A stretch of 64,000 bases of DNA from AP-16 sp046727735 (GCA_046727735.1 JBKPDF010000046.1:6695-70694), one strand, 5' to 3'. Positions 45,486 through 54,755 are shown, counted from the stretch's first letter. Translations and numbers: made by a program. The notes: a model not told the origin generated them from the letters alone.

Positions 45486-46223
45486 ATGCCGCGCTTCAAG
45501 CTCGTCATCGAATACGACGGCACGCCGTTCGTGGGCTGGCAGCTGCAGGACGGCGGGCCGTCCGTACAGGGGCTCGTCGCCGACGCGGTCGCGGCGTTTT
45601 CCGGCGAGCGCGCAGGTGTGTTCGGCGCCGGCCGCACCGATGCAGGCGTTCACGCGCTCGGCCAAGTCGCGCATGTCGATCTTGCGCGCGACTGGCGCCC
45701 CGACCGGGTGCGCGACGCGCTCAATGCGCAGCTTCGTCCGCATCCGATCGCCGTGCTCTCGGCCGAAAAGGTCGATGGAAGTTTCGACGCGCGCTTTTCC
45801 GCAAAGCGCCGGCACTATCTCTATCGCATCGTCAATCGCCGGGCGGATCTCGCGCTCGATCGCCAGCGCGCCTGGCGCGTGGCGCGCCGGCTCGATGCCG
45901 ACGCGATGCACGAAGCCGCCCAGGCGCTGGTCGGACGCCACGATTTCACGACATTCCGGGCCGCCGAATGCCAGGCGAAAACGCCGGTGAAGACCCTCGA
46001 TCGCCTCGCGGTCGAGCGCAACGGCGAGGAAATTCGGGTCTCCGCCTCGGCGCGCTCGTTCCTGCAGCACCAGGTGCGCTCGATGGTGGGCTCGCTGGTG
46101 CTGGTCGGCGAGGGCAAATGGCGCGCGCAAGATTTGGCGGCGGCGCTCGCCGCGCGCGACCGCAAGGCTTGCGGGCCGGTCGCCCCGCCGGAGGGATTGT
46201 ATTTGGCGGGTGTGGAGTATTGA
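45486..46223 (+). CDS. truA: tRNA pseudouridine(38-40) synthase TruA
   Basis: A 245-residue enzyme modifying positions 38-40 of many tRNA anticodon arms. The catalytic Asp lies in GAGRTDAGVHALGQVAH; YRIVNRRAD, HDFTTFRAAEC and FLQHQVRSMVGSLV are further TruA motifs. It follows fmt at once and is followed by a REP-rich gap. Confidence 0.96.
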   Translation: MPRFKLVIEYDGTPFVGWQLQDGGPSVQGLVADAVAAFSGERAGVFGAGRTDAGVHALGQVAHVDLARDWRPDRVRDALNAQLRPHPIAVLSAEKVDGSFDARFSAKRRHYLYRIVNRRADLALDRQRAWRVARRLDADAMHEAAQALVGRHDFTTFRAAECQAKTPVKTLDRLAVERNGEEIRVSASARSFLQHQVRSMVGSLVLVGEGKWRAQDLAAALAARDRKACGPVAPPEGLYLAGVEY

Positions 46224-46242
46224 GGCGCGATAATCAGGCATC

Positions 46243-46359
46243 GTGTCCCGGGCGCAGCGCAGTCCGCAGTACTGCGCTGCTGAACCGGGACCCCGGATCA
46301 TCGGCGCGGCTCCTGAGGCGCGAGCGCCATTCTTCGAAGCTCACCCGACTTCGTCGGGT
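46243..46359. repeat. REP-like palindromic cluster between truA and dapE
   Basis: GTGTCCCGGGCGC ... AACCGGGACCCC flanks CGCAGTCCGCAGTACTGCG, a nested stem resembling the 'gtgtcccgg...ccgggaccc' repeats of Bradyrhizobium-type genomes. A second hairpin, ACCCGACTTCGTCGGGT, is at 46343-46359 and could end transcription of both convergent genes. Confidence 0.65.
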
Positions 46360-46426
46360 TCTCACCACAGAATGACGGCGCTCGCCTCGAAAGATACCGC
46401 GTTTTGTCCGAGGAAGGCAGATCGAC

Positions 46427-47635
46427 TCAACGGAAATATCTCTCCAGAATCCGGATATAGATCGCGGTGAGCCAGTAGAGATCTGATATCGCGACGCGCT
46501 CGTCGACCTGATGCGCGGTGCGGCCGATCAGTCCGAGCTCCACCACGGGGCAACAGTTCTTGATGAAACGCGCGTCGGAGGTACCGCCCGCGGTGGACAA
46601 TGCGGGCTTTTGCCCGTTCAGATCGGCGGCTGCATCCGCAACGAGATCGACGAACGGCCCGGGCTTGGTCAAGAACACGTCGGAGTTCGACGGCTCGAAC
46701 TCGAGCCGCCAGCGCACCTTGTCGCCCGCCGCTGCGCGGCAGCGCTTCTCGATGAGAGATTTCAGCGTTTCCTGGGTATGGCGGTCGTTGAAGCGGATGT
46801 TGAATCGCGCGCGCGCCTCGCCCGGAATGAGGTTCACGGTGCGATTGCCGACGTCGACCGAGGTGAACTCGAGATTCGAGGCGTCGAAATGCTCGCTGCC
46901 GTGATCGAGCGGCTCTGCGATGAGCGCGCTGATCAGGTTGACGAGCCCGCGGATCGGATTGTCGGCAAGATGCGGGGAGGCCACATGTCCCTGCGTGCCG
47001 GAAACGACGAGCGAACCGTTGAGCGAGCCACGCCGGCCAACCTTGATGGTGTCGCCCACGCGCGCAACGCTCGTCGGCTCGCCGACGAGGCAATGATCGA
47101 ACCGGATCCCCCGGTCGGCCGCCCAGCGCAGCAGCTTGACCGTGCCATTGACCGCCACGCTCTCCTCATCTCCGGTGATGAGCAGCGAAATCGAGCCGCC
47201 CGGCGGATTGCCGTGGTCGTCGAGATACAAGAACGCCGCGACGAGGAAGCAGGCGATCGCGCCCTTCATGTCGACCGCGCCGCGTCCGAACAGCTCGAGG
47301 CCCGCGCTCTCGGCCGCGAACGGCGGATGCGACCAGGCGGATTCCTCGCCTGCCGCTACGACATCGGTGTGCCCGGCGAAGACGAGATGCTTCTCTCCCT
47401 CGCCGATGCGCGCGTAGAGATTGGTGACGTCCGCAGTGCCCGGTTCCGAGAACGTGGGCAGCTCGACCGCGAAGCCGGCGGAGCGCAGCAGCAGGGCCAA
47501 CACCTCGAGCGCGCCGTCGTCCGCCGGCGTCACGGAGCGGCAGCGGATCAGATCTTGGGCGATTGCGACCGGATCGCAAACGGGCGATGGAGGACGGCCG
47601 TCCGACGACGGACGAAGGAGTCGAGATTCAGTCAT
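46427..47635 (-). CDS. dapE: Succinyl-diaminopimelate desuccinylase
   Basis: A 402-residue M20-family di-zinc hydrolase releasing LL-diaminopimelate, for lysine and peptidoglycan. Metal and catalytic motifs: FAGHTDVVAAGE, GRGAVDMKGAIACF and ITGDEESVAVNGT; the lid domain has GTQGHVASPHLADNPIRGL, and the C-terminal STAGGTSDARFIKN supplies a further ligand region. It lies 27 bases after dapD on the same strand. Family length is about 375-385, so the first 15-20 residues may be an over-extended N-terminus. Confidence 0.95.
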   Translation of the reverse strand: MTESRLLRPSSDGRPPSPVCDPVAIAQDLIRCRSVTPADDGALEVLALLLRSAGFAVELPTFSEPGTADVTNLYARIGEGEKHLVFAGHTDVVAAGEESAWSHPPFAAESAGLELFGRGAVDMKGAIACFLVAAFLYLDDHGNPPGGSISLLITGDEESVAVNGTVKLLRWAADRGIRFDHCLVGEPTSVARVGDTIKVGRRGSLNGSLVVSGTQGHVASPHLADNPIRGLVNLISALIAEPLDHGSEHFDASNLEFTSVDVGNRTVNLIPGEARARFNIRFNDRHTQETLKSLIEKRCRAAAGDKVRWRLEFEPSNSDVFLTKPGPFVDLVADAAADLNGQKPALSTAGGTSDARFIKNCCPVVELGLIGRTAHQVDERVAISDLYWLTAIYIRILERYFR

Positions 47636-47662
47636 GCGCCATCCGTTCTCTGTCGTCCGACC

Positions 47663-48511
47663 TCAGTCCCGCAGCAGCTCGTTGATCGAGGTTTTCGCGC
47701 GGGTCTGCCCGTCGACGCGCTTGACGATCACGGCGCAATAGAGATTCGGACCCGGCATGTTGCTGCCCTTGATCGGCTTGCCCTCCATCGTGCCCGGCAC
47801 CACGACCGAGTAGGGCGGAACTTCGCCCTGGAAAATCTTGCCGGAATCGCGGTCGACGACTTTTGTCGAGGCGCCCAGAAAGACCCCCATGGCGAGCACC
47901 GCGCCCTCGCGCACGATCACGCCCTCCGCGACCTCGGAGCGCGCACCGATGAAGCAATTGTCCTCGACGATGACCGGCTCCGCCTGCAACGGCTCGAGCA
48001 CGCCGGCGATTCCTGCACCTCCCGAGATGTGACAATTCTTGCCGATCTGCGCGCACGAGCCGACCGTCGCCCAGGTATCGATCATGGTCCCGGCTTCTAC
48101 CCGGGCGCCGACATTGACGAAGCAGGGCATCAGCACCACGCCGGGCGCGATGAAGGCGGAGCGGCGCACGACGCAGCTCGGCACCGCGCGGAAGCCCGCG
48201 TCGCGGAAGCGCTGCTCGCTCCAGCCGGTGAATTTCGAGGGCACCTTGTCCCACCATGCGGCGCCTCCCGGGCCGCCCTCGATGCGCGTCGTGTCGTTGA
48301 GCCGGAACGAGAGCAGCACCGCTCTCTTGAGCCATTGGTGGACGTGCCAGCTGCCGTCCGCGCGTTTCTCCGCAACCCGCGCTTCGCCGCGATCGAGCAG
48401 ATCGAGCGCGCGCTCAACCGCGTCGCGTACGGGACCTTGCGTGTTCGGCCCGATGCGCTCGCGGGTCTCGAACGCGGCATCGATGGTGTCGGCAAGCTCC
48501 TGGTTCGGCAT
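47663..48511 (-). CDS. dapD: 2,3,4,5-tetrahydropyridine-2,6-dicarboxylate N-succinyltransferase
   Basis: A 282-residue left-handed beta-helix acyltransferase making N-succinyl-2-amino-6-oxopimelate in the succinylase lysine pathway. Hexapeptide-repeat segments include GVVLMPCFVNVGARVEAG, IGKNCHISGGAGIAGVLEP and IGARSEVAEGVIVREG. I start at the ATG at 48511 (MPNQELADTIDAAF), with GGAG about five bases upstream, matching the family length; an open frame extends to 48601. It precedes dapE. Confidence 0.96.
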   Translation of the reverse strand: MPNQELADTIDAAFETRERIGPNTQGPVRDAVERALDLLDRGEARVAEKRADGSWHVHQWLKRAVLLSFRLNDTTRIEGGPGGAAWWDKVPSKFTGWSEQRFRDAGFRAVPSCVVRRSAFIAPGVVLMPCFVNVGARVEAGTMIDTWATVGSCAQIGKNCHISGGAGIAGVLEPLQAEPVIVEDNCFIGARSEVAEGVIVREGAVLAMGVFLGASTKVVDRDSGKIFQGEVPPYSVVVPGTMEGKPIKGSNMPGPNLYCAVIVKRVDGQTRAKTSINELLRD

Positions 48512-48569
48512 GCGCTCCGCCAGCATCGGTCCGTTCGCGCGCGCCTTGTCGGTGCCGGCGTGCGCGATG

Positions 48570-49301
48570 TCAAGCCGACGGGCGGTCCGGTGCCGGCGCA
48601 CGCTCGGCGGCGATCCGCTGCAGAAATCCCGTCAGATCGTCGGTGACGTGGTCGACATGTGGAGCGTCGCGCCCCTCAAGTTCCCAATCCTGGCGGAACA
48701 CGGCGCGCGTCCCGGCGGGCAGCACCAAGACCGTCGTCATGCCGAGCGCGTGCGGTACGGCGAGATTGCGCGCCAGATCCTCGAACATGGCGGTCCGGCT
48801 CGGCTCGACCCCGTGCGCGGCCAGAAAGCGCCGATAGGTTTGCGGCTGCGGCTTGGGCTCGAGCTCGGCCGCCACGATGTCGGAAATGCCGGTGAATGGC
48901 GAACCGCCGCATCACCTCGTCGGCGTGCTTGCGGGTGCCGTTGGTGAGGATCAGCTTGCGACCCCGGAGCCGCTCGATCGCTGCGCCGAGCGCCGGGTTC
49001 GGCTCGAGCGGTGAGTGGTCGATCGCGTGGACGAATTCGAGAAAGTCGTCCGGATCAAGCCCGTGCTCCGTCATCAGCCCGCGCAGCGTCGTGCCGTAGC
49101 GGCGGTAATAATCCTTTTGGATCCGGAACGCCTCCTCCGGGCCGATCTTGAGATAATCGCTGATGAAATCCCGGATGCGCGCGTCGACCTGCTGCCAGAG
49201 GTTCAGGTGATCGGGTAGAGCGTGTTGTCGAGATCGAACACCCAGGTGTTGATCCGAGCGAAGCCGCGTGCTGCGTGCGGCGCGGGAGAAGCAATCGTCA
49301 T
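48570..49301 (-). pseudogene. HAD-family pyrimidine 5'-nucleotidase, frameshifted
   Basis: An SDT1-like HAD hydrolase broken into three frames. Part 1 starts at 49301 and has the nucleophile motif NTWVFDLDNTLYP, then hits a stop near 49212; restoring one C there would give LYPDHLNLWQQVD. Part 2 contains LKIGPEEAFRIQKDYYRRYG and KLILTNGTRKHADEVMRRF; near 48885 it shifts again to part 3, DIVAAELEPKPQPQTYRRF and FEDLARNLAVPHALGM, ending at 48570. All family motifs survive, so decay is recent or the sequence has indel errors. It normally sits between argB and dapD in this order, as here. Confidence 0.8.
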
Positions 49302-49378
49302 TTGCGAAGCCCCGCGCTAGCGAGTGCAACGAACGTGGTGATGAAAACTGTCCTACGAACGCGTCGCATACGCGCTTC

Positions 49379-49470
49379 CCCTCTCCCGCTTGCGGGGGAG
49401 GTCGCCATCGCGGAGCGATGGCGGGAGGGGACCCCCTCCCCATCCCTCCCCCGCACGCGGGGGAGGGGGC
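49379..49470. repeat. REP-like triple palindrome
   Basis: Three consecutive hairpins: CTCCCGCTTGCGGGGGAG (49383-49400), GCCATCGCGGAGCGATGGC (about 49403-49421) and CTCCCCCGCACGCGGGGGAG (49446-49465). The same CCCTCCCCCGC/GCGGGGGAGG unit recurs at 51201-51320, marking a dispersed extragenic repeat family. Confidence 0.75.
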
Positions 49471-49520
49471 GTATGCGACGCCGCGTCGGCAAATGCAGGG
49501 CGCCGGGAGTAGGCGGCGCC

Positions 49521-50405
49521 TCATCGATGGATCAGCGTGCCGGCCCCGTGATCGGTCAGCAGCTCCAGCAGCACGGCATGCGGGACCTGGCCGTCGAGAA
49601 TCACCACGCCGTCGACCCCTTGCTCCAGCGCGTCGATCGCGGTTTCGACCTTGGGGATCATGCCGCCCGCAATGGTTCCGTCCGCGATCAGCCGCCGCGC
49701 CTCGTCGACCGAGAGCCGCTCGATCAGTTGCCGCGAGCGGTCGAGCACGCCGGGCACGTCGGTGAGCAGCAGCAGGCGCTTGGCCTTGAGCGCGCCGGCG
49801 ATCGCGCCCGCGAAGGTGTCGGCATTGACGTTGAAGGTTCCGCCGTTCGCCGAGGTGGCGACCGGCGCGAGCACCGGAATGAGGTCGCGTCCGATGATCT
49901 GCTGCAGCACCCGCGCATCGACCTTCTCCGGTTCGCCGACGAAGCCGAGGTCGACGATCCGCTCGATGTTCGAGCCTGGATCGACGACCCTGCGGCTGGC
50001 CTTGCGGGCGAGCACGAGATTGCCGTCCTTGCCGCACAGCCCGACCGCGCAGCCGCCTGCCTCGTTGATGTATGCGACGATCTGCTTGTTGATGGATCCG
50101 CCGAGCACCATCTCCACGATCTCGACGGTCGCCGCGTCGGTGATGCGGAGCCCCGCCGCGAACTCGGATTTGATGCCGAGCTTGGCGAGCATCGCCTCGA
50201 TCTGCGGACCGCCGCCATGCACCACGACCGGATTGATGGCGGCTTGCTCCAACAGCACGATGTCGCGGGCGAAGGCGCGCGCGAGCTCTTCCTCGCCCAT
50301 GGCGTGCCCGCCGTATTTCACCACGACGGTCTCGTTGTCGTAGCGCTGCATGTAGGGCAACGCCTCCGACAGGATGCGGGCCTTGTCGATCGGGGGAATC
50401 TGCAT
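49521..50405 (-). CDS. argB: Acetylglutamate kinase
   Basis: A 294-residue amino acid kinase phosphorylating N-acetylglutamate in arginine synthesis. VVKYGGHAMGEEELARAFA, NPVVVHGGGPQIEAMLAKLG and VATSANGGTFNVNADTFAGAIA are the substrate and nucleotide signatures. The N-terminal helix (KARILSEALPYMQRY) is the type seen in arginine-sensitive hexameric forms. It is downstream of engB on the same strand. Confidence 0.96.
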   Translation of the reverse strand: MQIPPIDKARILSEALPYMQRYDNETVVVKYGGHAMGEEELARAFARDIVLLEQAAINPVVVHGGGPQIEAMLAKLGIKSEFAAGLRITDAATVEIVEMVLGGSINKQIVAYINEAGGCAVGLCGKDGNLVLARKASRRVVDPGSNIERIVDLGFVGEPEKVDARVLQQIIGRDLIPVLAPVATSANGGTFNVNADTFAGAIAGALKAKRLLLLTDVPGVLDRSRQLIERLSVDEARRLIADGTIAGGMIPKVETAIDALEQGVDGVVILDGQVPHAVLLELLTDHGAGTLIHR

Positions 50406-50464
50406 GGCGAGCTCGCTCGTTCGCGGCCGTTTTAACGGCGCGGGCGTCGGCGCGAAAGGGGCGA

Positions 50465-51169
50465 TCAGCGGACCGTGAGGTCCGGTTGGGGGCGGGCGCG
50501 CTCGCGTTCCGCGGTAAGCCGCGCAATCGCGGCTCGCAGCTCCGGGATTCCCGCGCCGCTGAGCGCCGAGGTCGCGCCGACATCGGGGAACGCCGCAGGC
50601 CGGCGCTCGATTGCACCCCGCAACGCGGCCACGGCGGAGCGGACCCCGGCCGCATCGAGGTGGTCGGTTTTGGTGAGTACGGTCTGATAGCTCACCGCCG
50701 CCGCATCGAGCATTGCGAGCAGGATTTCATCGGCCTCGGTGAGATCGCGGCGCGCATCGATGAGGACATAGACGCGCGCGAGATTGCTGCGATCGGCGAG
50801 GTAGGTCCGGGTCAGTTCCGTCCAGGCCGCCACTTTCTGCTTCGATGTCGCGGCGTAGCCGTATCCCGGCAGATCGACGAGCCGCAACGATCCCCGGCCG
50901 GCGAAAAAGACGAGCTCCTGGGTGCGGCCGGGCCTCTGCGAGGTCCGCGCCAGCGCGCGCCTGCCGGTCAGCGCATTGATGAGGCTCGACTTGCCGACGT
51001 TCGATCGTCCCGCAAAGGCGATCTCGGTGCCTTCGGGCGCCGGCAGGGCGCGGATCGCGCCCGCGGCGGCGACGAACCGCCATTCCGACGCGAACAGCTT
51101 TCGGCCGGCCTCGATCTCCTCGGGAGTGAAGACGGAGCCGGCCTCATGGAGCTCGCTCCTTTGCGTCAT
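50465..51169 (-). CDS. engB: Ribosome biogenesis GTP-binding protein YihA/YsxC (EngB)
   Basis: A 234-residue GTPase needed for large-subunit assembly. G1 is GRSNVGKSS, G3 is LVDLPGYGYA, G4 is LTKTDHLD and G5 follows near TSALSGAG. The N-terminal EIEAGRKLFASEWRFVAAA is typical for the alphaproteobacterial form. It lies between yidC and argB, with a REP cluster in the yidC-engB gap. Confidence 0.95.
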   Translation of the reverse strand: MTQRSELHEAGSVFTPEEIEAGRKLFASEWRFVAAAGAIRALPAPEGTEIAFAGRSNVGKSSLINALTGRRALARTSQRPGRTQELVFFAGRGSLRLVDLPGYGYAATSKQKVAAWTELTRTYLADRSNLARVYVLIDARRDLTEADEILLAMLDAAAVSYQTVLTKTDHLDAAGVRSAVAALRGAIERRPAAFPDVGATSALSGAGIPELRAAIARLTAERERARPQPDLTVR

Positions 51170-51200
51170 AGGGTGATCTCCGCGCGAGCTGCGCGCGCGT

Positions 51201-51320
51201 CCCTCCCCCGCTTGCGGGGGAGGGATGGAGAGGGGGTACGCAAAGCATCAGCATGGGAGGTTGCCCCCTCCCGTCTCGCGCGCAAGCGCGCGAGACGACC
51301 TCCCCCGCAAGCGGGGGAGG
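51201..51320. repeat. REP-like triple palindrome
   Basis: CCCTCCCCCGCTTGCGGGGGAGGG (51201-51224), GTCTCGCGCGCAAGCGCGCGAGAC (51273-51296) and CCTCCCCCGCAAGCGGGGGAGG (51299-51320) are three near-perfect hairpins in the 178-base engB-yidC gap. The outer two share their core with 49379-49470, arranged as a bacterial interspersed mosaic element. Confidence 0.8.
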
Positions 51321-51347
51321 TGAAGCGCGGCAGCATCAAGCAGCGCC

Positions 51348-53168
51348 TCAGCTTTGCGGCTTGCGCCGCGCGAACACGGATTTCAGGTTGTCGAACAGCT
51401 CGATCTTGGCGCCGTTCTTGTGCATGATGATGGACTGCTGGATCACCGACAGCAGATTGTTCCACGCCCAGTAGATCACCAGGCCGGCCGAGAAATTCGC
51501 CAGCATGAAGGTGAAGATCACCGGCATCCAGTCCATCATCATCTTCTGGGTGGGATCTGGCGGCGCCGGGTTGAGCTTCATCTGCAGCCACATCGTGAAG
51601 CCCATGACGAGCGGCCAGGCGCCGATCATCAGGAACGGCCCGAGCAGCGGCGCGTGCGAGGGATCCCAAGGGATCAGGCCGAACAGGTTGAACACGGTGG
51701 TCGGGTCGGGTGCAGACAGATCCTTGATCCACCCGAAGAACGGCGCATGCCGCATCTCGAGGGTGACGAACAGCACCTTGTAGAGGGAGAAGAACACCGG
51801 AATCTGGATGATGATCGGCAGGCAGCCGGCCAGCGGATTGATCTTCTCTTTCTTGTAGAGCTCCATCATTTCCTGCTGCTGCTTGACGCGGTCATCGGGG
51901 TAACGCTCGCGCAGCGCCTGCATTTGCGGCTGCAGCGCCTTCATCTTCGCCATCGAGGCGTAGGATTTGTTCGCCAGCGGAAAGAACAGCAGCTTCACCA
52001 GAACGGTGACGATGAGGATCGCAACCCCGAAATTGCCGACCAGCAAGTAGAAAAAGTGGATCAGCTTGAACATCGGCTTGGTGATGAAATAGAACCAGCC
52101 CCAATCGATCAGCAGCTCGAAGCGATTGAGGTGCAGGGCCTTCTCGTAGCCGTCGATGACCGAGACTTCCTTGGCGCCCGCGAACAGCCGGGACTCGGCG
52201 CTGCCGGTCGCGCCGGGTGCGATCGTCTGCGGATCGAGCAGATAATCCGTCTGATAGGTGGTGACCGAGCCGATCGAGCCCGCGGCGAACTCGGCCTGAA
52301 GCTGGGCCGACACGTCTGGCAAAAGCGTCGCCGCCCAATATTTGTCGGTAATCCCCAGCCAGGCGTTGCTGACCCTGAAAGTCATCCGCTTCTTCTCTTC
52401 GATCGACTTGTAGGTAACCTCCTGAAGGCCCTGATCGCCGAGCACGCCGATCAGTCCCTCGTGCAGGATGTAATAGCCGAGCGTCGGAGGGGTGCCGTGG
52501 CGCGAGATCAGCGCGTAGGGCGACAGCGTCACCGGGGCGGCGGCTTTATTCTCGACCTCGTCGCGGATGCTGAACACATACCGCTCGTCGACCGCGATGG
52601 TGCGGCGGAACCGCAGGCCCTCGCTGTTGTCCCACACGAGCGTGACCGGCTGGCCGACGCCGAGGCTCCCGGTGCCTTGCTGCCGCCACACGGTTTCGGA
52701 GGTCGGCACCTTCACGGCGGTTCCGGCTCCGGCGAGCCAGCCGAACTCGGCATAGAACGGATGCGGGCTGCCCGACGGCGACAGCAACTCGATGTATGGG
52801 GAGGCCGGGTCGACGGTCTCGCGATAATGCTTGAGCGAGACGTCGTCGATGCGTCCGCCGGTCAGCGCGATCGAGCCGCGGATTTGCGGCGTGTCGAATT
52901 CGATGCGCGGCGATTTGCCGAGCGCTTCGGCGCGCGAGAGCGGCCGTTCCGGTTGTCCGGCCGCCGGCGCGGTGGGGATTTGCGCGGAGCTGCCCGGCTG
53001 CTGGGGGCGCTGCGGGGTGCCGGCGACCGGCTGCGACTGCTGCTGCGGCGGCGGTTGTTGGGCCTGCTTCTGTTTCTCGAGGTAGGGCAGCCCGAAATAG
53101 TACTGCCAGATCAGCAGCACGAGCCCGGAGAGCACGATGGCCAAGATGGTGTTCTTGCTCTCGTTCAT
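51348..53168 (-). CDS. yidC: Membrane protein insertase YidC
   Basis: A 606-residue inner-membrane insertase/chaperone. The first helix (NTILAIVLSGLVLLIWQYYF) is followed by a Pro/Gln-rich linker and a periplasmic beta-domain to about residue 360; the conserved core starts near FHFFYLLVGN-like LIHFFYLLVGNFGVAI and includes LFFPLANKSYASMAKMKALQP and the last helices NFSAGLVIYWAWNNLLS. Its start overlaps the rnpA stop by 4 bases, as expected in rpmH-rnpA-yidC. Confidence 0.96.
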   Translation of the reverse strand: MNESKNTILAIVLSGLVLLIWQYYFGLPYLEKQKQAQQPPPQQQSQPVAGTPQRPQQPGSSAQIPTAPAAGQPERPLSRAEALGKSPRIEFDTPQIRGSIALTGGRIDDVSLKHYRETVDPASPYIELLSPSGSPHPFYAEFGWLAGAGTAVKVPTSETVWRQQGTGSLGVGQPVTLVWDNSEGLRFRRTIAVDERYVFSIRDEVENKAAAPVTLSPYALISRHGTPPTLGYYILHEGLIGVLGDQGLQEVTYKSIEEKKRMTFRVSNAWLGITDKYWAATLLPDVSAQLQAEFAAGSIGSVTTYQTDYLLDPQTIAPGATGSAESRLFAGAKEVSVIDGYEKALHLNRFELLIDWGWFYFITKPMFKLIHFFYLLVGNFGVAILIVTVLVKLLFFPLANKSYASMAKMKALQPQMQALRERYPDDRVKQQQEMMELYKKEKINPLAGCLPIIIQIPVFFSLYKVLFVTLEMRHAPFFGWIKDLSAPDPTTVFNLFGLIPWDPSHAPLLGPFLMIGAWPLVMGFTMWLQMKLNPAPPDPTQKMMMDWMPVIFTFMLANFSAGLVIYWAWNNLLSVIQQSIIMHKNGAKIELFDNLKSVFARRKPQS

Positions 53169-53566
53169 CGGGGGCTCTCGTCCTCGGCGGCGGGCCGCCG
53201 GTTGGCCTCGGTCTCGGCACTCGGCGGCCGCCGCCCGGCGCCGGCTTGGTGCACGCGGCGCAGAGCGCGCTCGTACTCGGACAACAGCAGCGTGAACGGC
53301 AGGGCGAGGGCCGTCCTGCGGCCGATCACCACGTAATCATGACCTTGCCGCGCCGCCACTGCCGATGCTCGAACCACCGCGCGCAGCCGGCGACGGACCC
53401 GGTTGCGCTCGACCGCATTGCCCACCTTCCTGGCGACGGTGAAGCCGAACCGCGGCGGTCCGGAATCCGTGCGTTCCCGCGCCTGAAGCACGAAACCCTG
53501 CGCCGAGGCCCTGGTGCCGTGGGCCGCCGCGAGGAAGTCCGCCCTGCGCCTCAGCCGCTCGATCAA
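53165..53566 (-). CDS. rnpA: Ribonuclease P protein component
   Basis: A 133-residue basic protein supporting RNase P RNA in tRNA 5' maturation. The RNR signature is VGNAVERNRVRRRLRAVVR, and MIERLRRRADFLAAAHGTR is the usual N-terminus. It follows rpmH by 21 bases and overlaps yidC. Confidence 0.95.
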   Translation of the reverse strand: MIERLRRRADFLAAAHGTRASAQGFVLQARERTDSGPPRFGFTVARKVGNAVERNRVRRRLRAVVRASAVAARQGHDYVVIGRRTALALPFTLLLSEYERALRRVHQAGAGRRPPSAETEANRRPAAEDESPR

Positions 53567-53587
53567 ATCCGCGCCGAGAACGCGCGC

Positions 53588-53722
53588 TCAGGCGCTCAGC
53601 CGCTTACGGCCGCGTGCCCGCCGCGCCGCGATCACCCTGCGCCCGCCTTTGGTTGCCATGCGGGCGCGAAAGCCGTGCCGACGCTTGCGCACCAGTTTGC
53701 TCGGTTGATAGGTCCGCTTCAC
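53588..53722 (-). CDS. rpmH: 50S ribosomal protein L34
   Basis: A 44-residue, extremely basic protein reading VKRTYQPSKLVRKRRHGFRA and ending GRKRLSA, the standard alphaproteobacterial L34. It uses a GTG start at 53722. First gene of rpmH-rnpA-yidC; its promoter should lie in the 225-base gap to the divergent TVP38 gene, where I saw no other feature. Confidence 0.96.
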   Translation of the reverse strand: MKRTYQPSKLVRKRRHGFRARMATKGGRRVIAARRARGRKRLSA

Positions 53723-53947
53723 GAACGCGTCTCCGGAATGCGCGGCTTATACGGGACCCCGTTCCGGGAAGTCAATCTCGCGCGTGCAGTGCAGCAGAGA
53801 AGACACGCTCACCTCCGTTCCGGGAGCTCCGCCGGCTTCTCAAATGCCGGTGAAAGAGCATCGGCAGCAGGGCCGTTCAGGTATATGTCTGCCCTCGATG
53901 GATATTCTGCCCATTCGATTCCAGCCGTTCGCGCCTCGCCGCCGGCC

Positions 53948-54754
53948 ATGACGCGGAAGGCGCGAGAGGTTGCGGTCCCGAGCCCGACGATCGTTGGGCC
54001 GGCACGGCTGCGCCGGTTCGTGCCTTTTGCGATCGTGCTGATCGTCCTGACCGTCATCTTGGCGACGGGCTGGCATCGGCAATTGTCGTTCGAGACGCTG
54101 GTCCGCCACCGCGTGGGCATCGATGCCTTCATGGCCCAGCATTATGCGGCGGCACTTGCCGGCTTCGTTGCCATCTATGTGACGGCCGCGGCGCTCTCGG
54201 TGCCGGGCGCAGCCGTGCTGACCATCTGCGGCGGTGTGCTGTTTGGCTGGCTTGCCGGCGGGCTTGCGGCGGTCGTCGGCGCCACCACGGGTGCGACCAT
54301 CATCTTCTCGATCGCGCGCACCGCATGCGGCGAATCCCTCATCCGCTGCGCGGGATCGCGGGCAGAGAGCATCGCCGAGGGGCTGCGGTCGGATGCTTTC
54401 AGCTATCTGTTGTTTCTGCGGCTCGTGCCGATCTTCCCATTCTGGCTCGTCAATCTCGCGCCCGCGGTTGTCGGCGTGCGGCTTGCCACTTTCGTTGGGG
54501 CCACGGCGCTGGGCATCATTCCCGGAACTCTGGTCTACGCCCTCGTCGGCAGCAGCCTCGACAGCGTCATTCGCGCCGAAGGCGCGGCGTTTCGCGCCTG
54601 CCTGGCCGAAGGCCGCGCGGATTGCCACCTGGATTTCGACATGGCGGCCGCGCTCACGCCCCAGCTTCTGGCGGCGTTCGCGGGGCTCGGCGTGATCGCG
54701 CTGATCCCCATTCTCATTCGACGCTGGCGCGCGCGGCGGACGGTGAATTCCTGA
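53948..54754 (+). CDS. TVP38/TMEM64-family (DedA-like) membrane protein
   Basis: A 268-residue protein with about six hydrophobic segments, from the ATG at 53948. The family core is ALSVPGAAVLTICGGVLFGWLAG, followed by GATIIFSIAR and FLRLVPIFPFWLVNLAPAVVGV, the SNARE-associated-Golgi motif region. Members are linked to membrane lipid homeostasis or transport, without a settled function. The next gene, a flavin disulfide-type reductase, starts 1 base after its stop; this pairing recurs in bacteria and suggests joint action. Confidence 0.88.
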   Translation: MTRKAREVAVPSPTIVGPARLRRFVPFAIVLIVLTVILATGWHRQLSFETLVRHRVGIDAFMAQHYAAALAGFVAIYVTAAALSVPGAAVLTICGGVLFGWLAGGLAAVVGATTGATIIFSIARTACGESLIRCAGSRAESIAEGLRSDAFSYLLFLRLVPIFPFWLVNLAPAVVGVRLATFVGATALGIIPGTLVYALVGSSLDSVIRAEGAAFRACLAEGRADCHLDFDMAAALTPQLLAAFAGLGVIALIPILIRRWRARRTVNS

Positions 54755-54755
54755 C

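Noticed and set aside
49379..51320. Repeated CCCTCCCCCGC units considered as a CRISPR array
   Set aside because: Units are palindromic, irregularly spaced, lie in two gene gaps and have no unique spacers.
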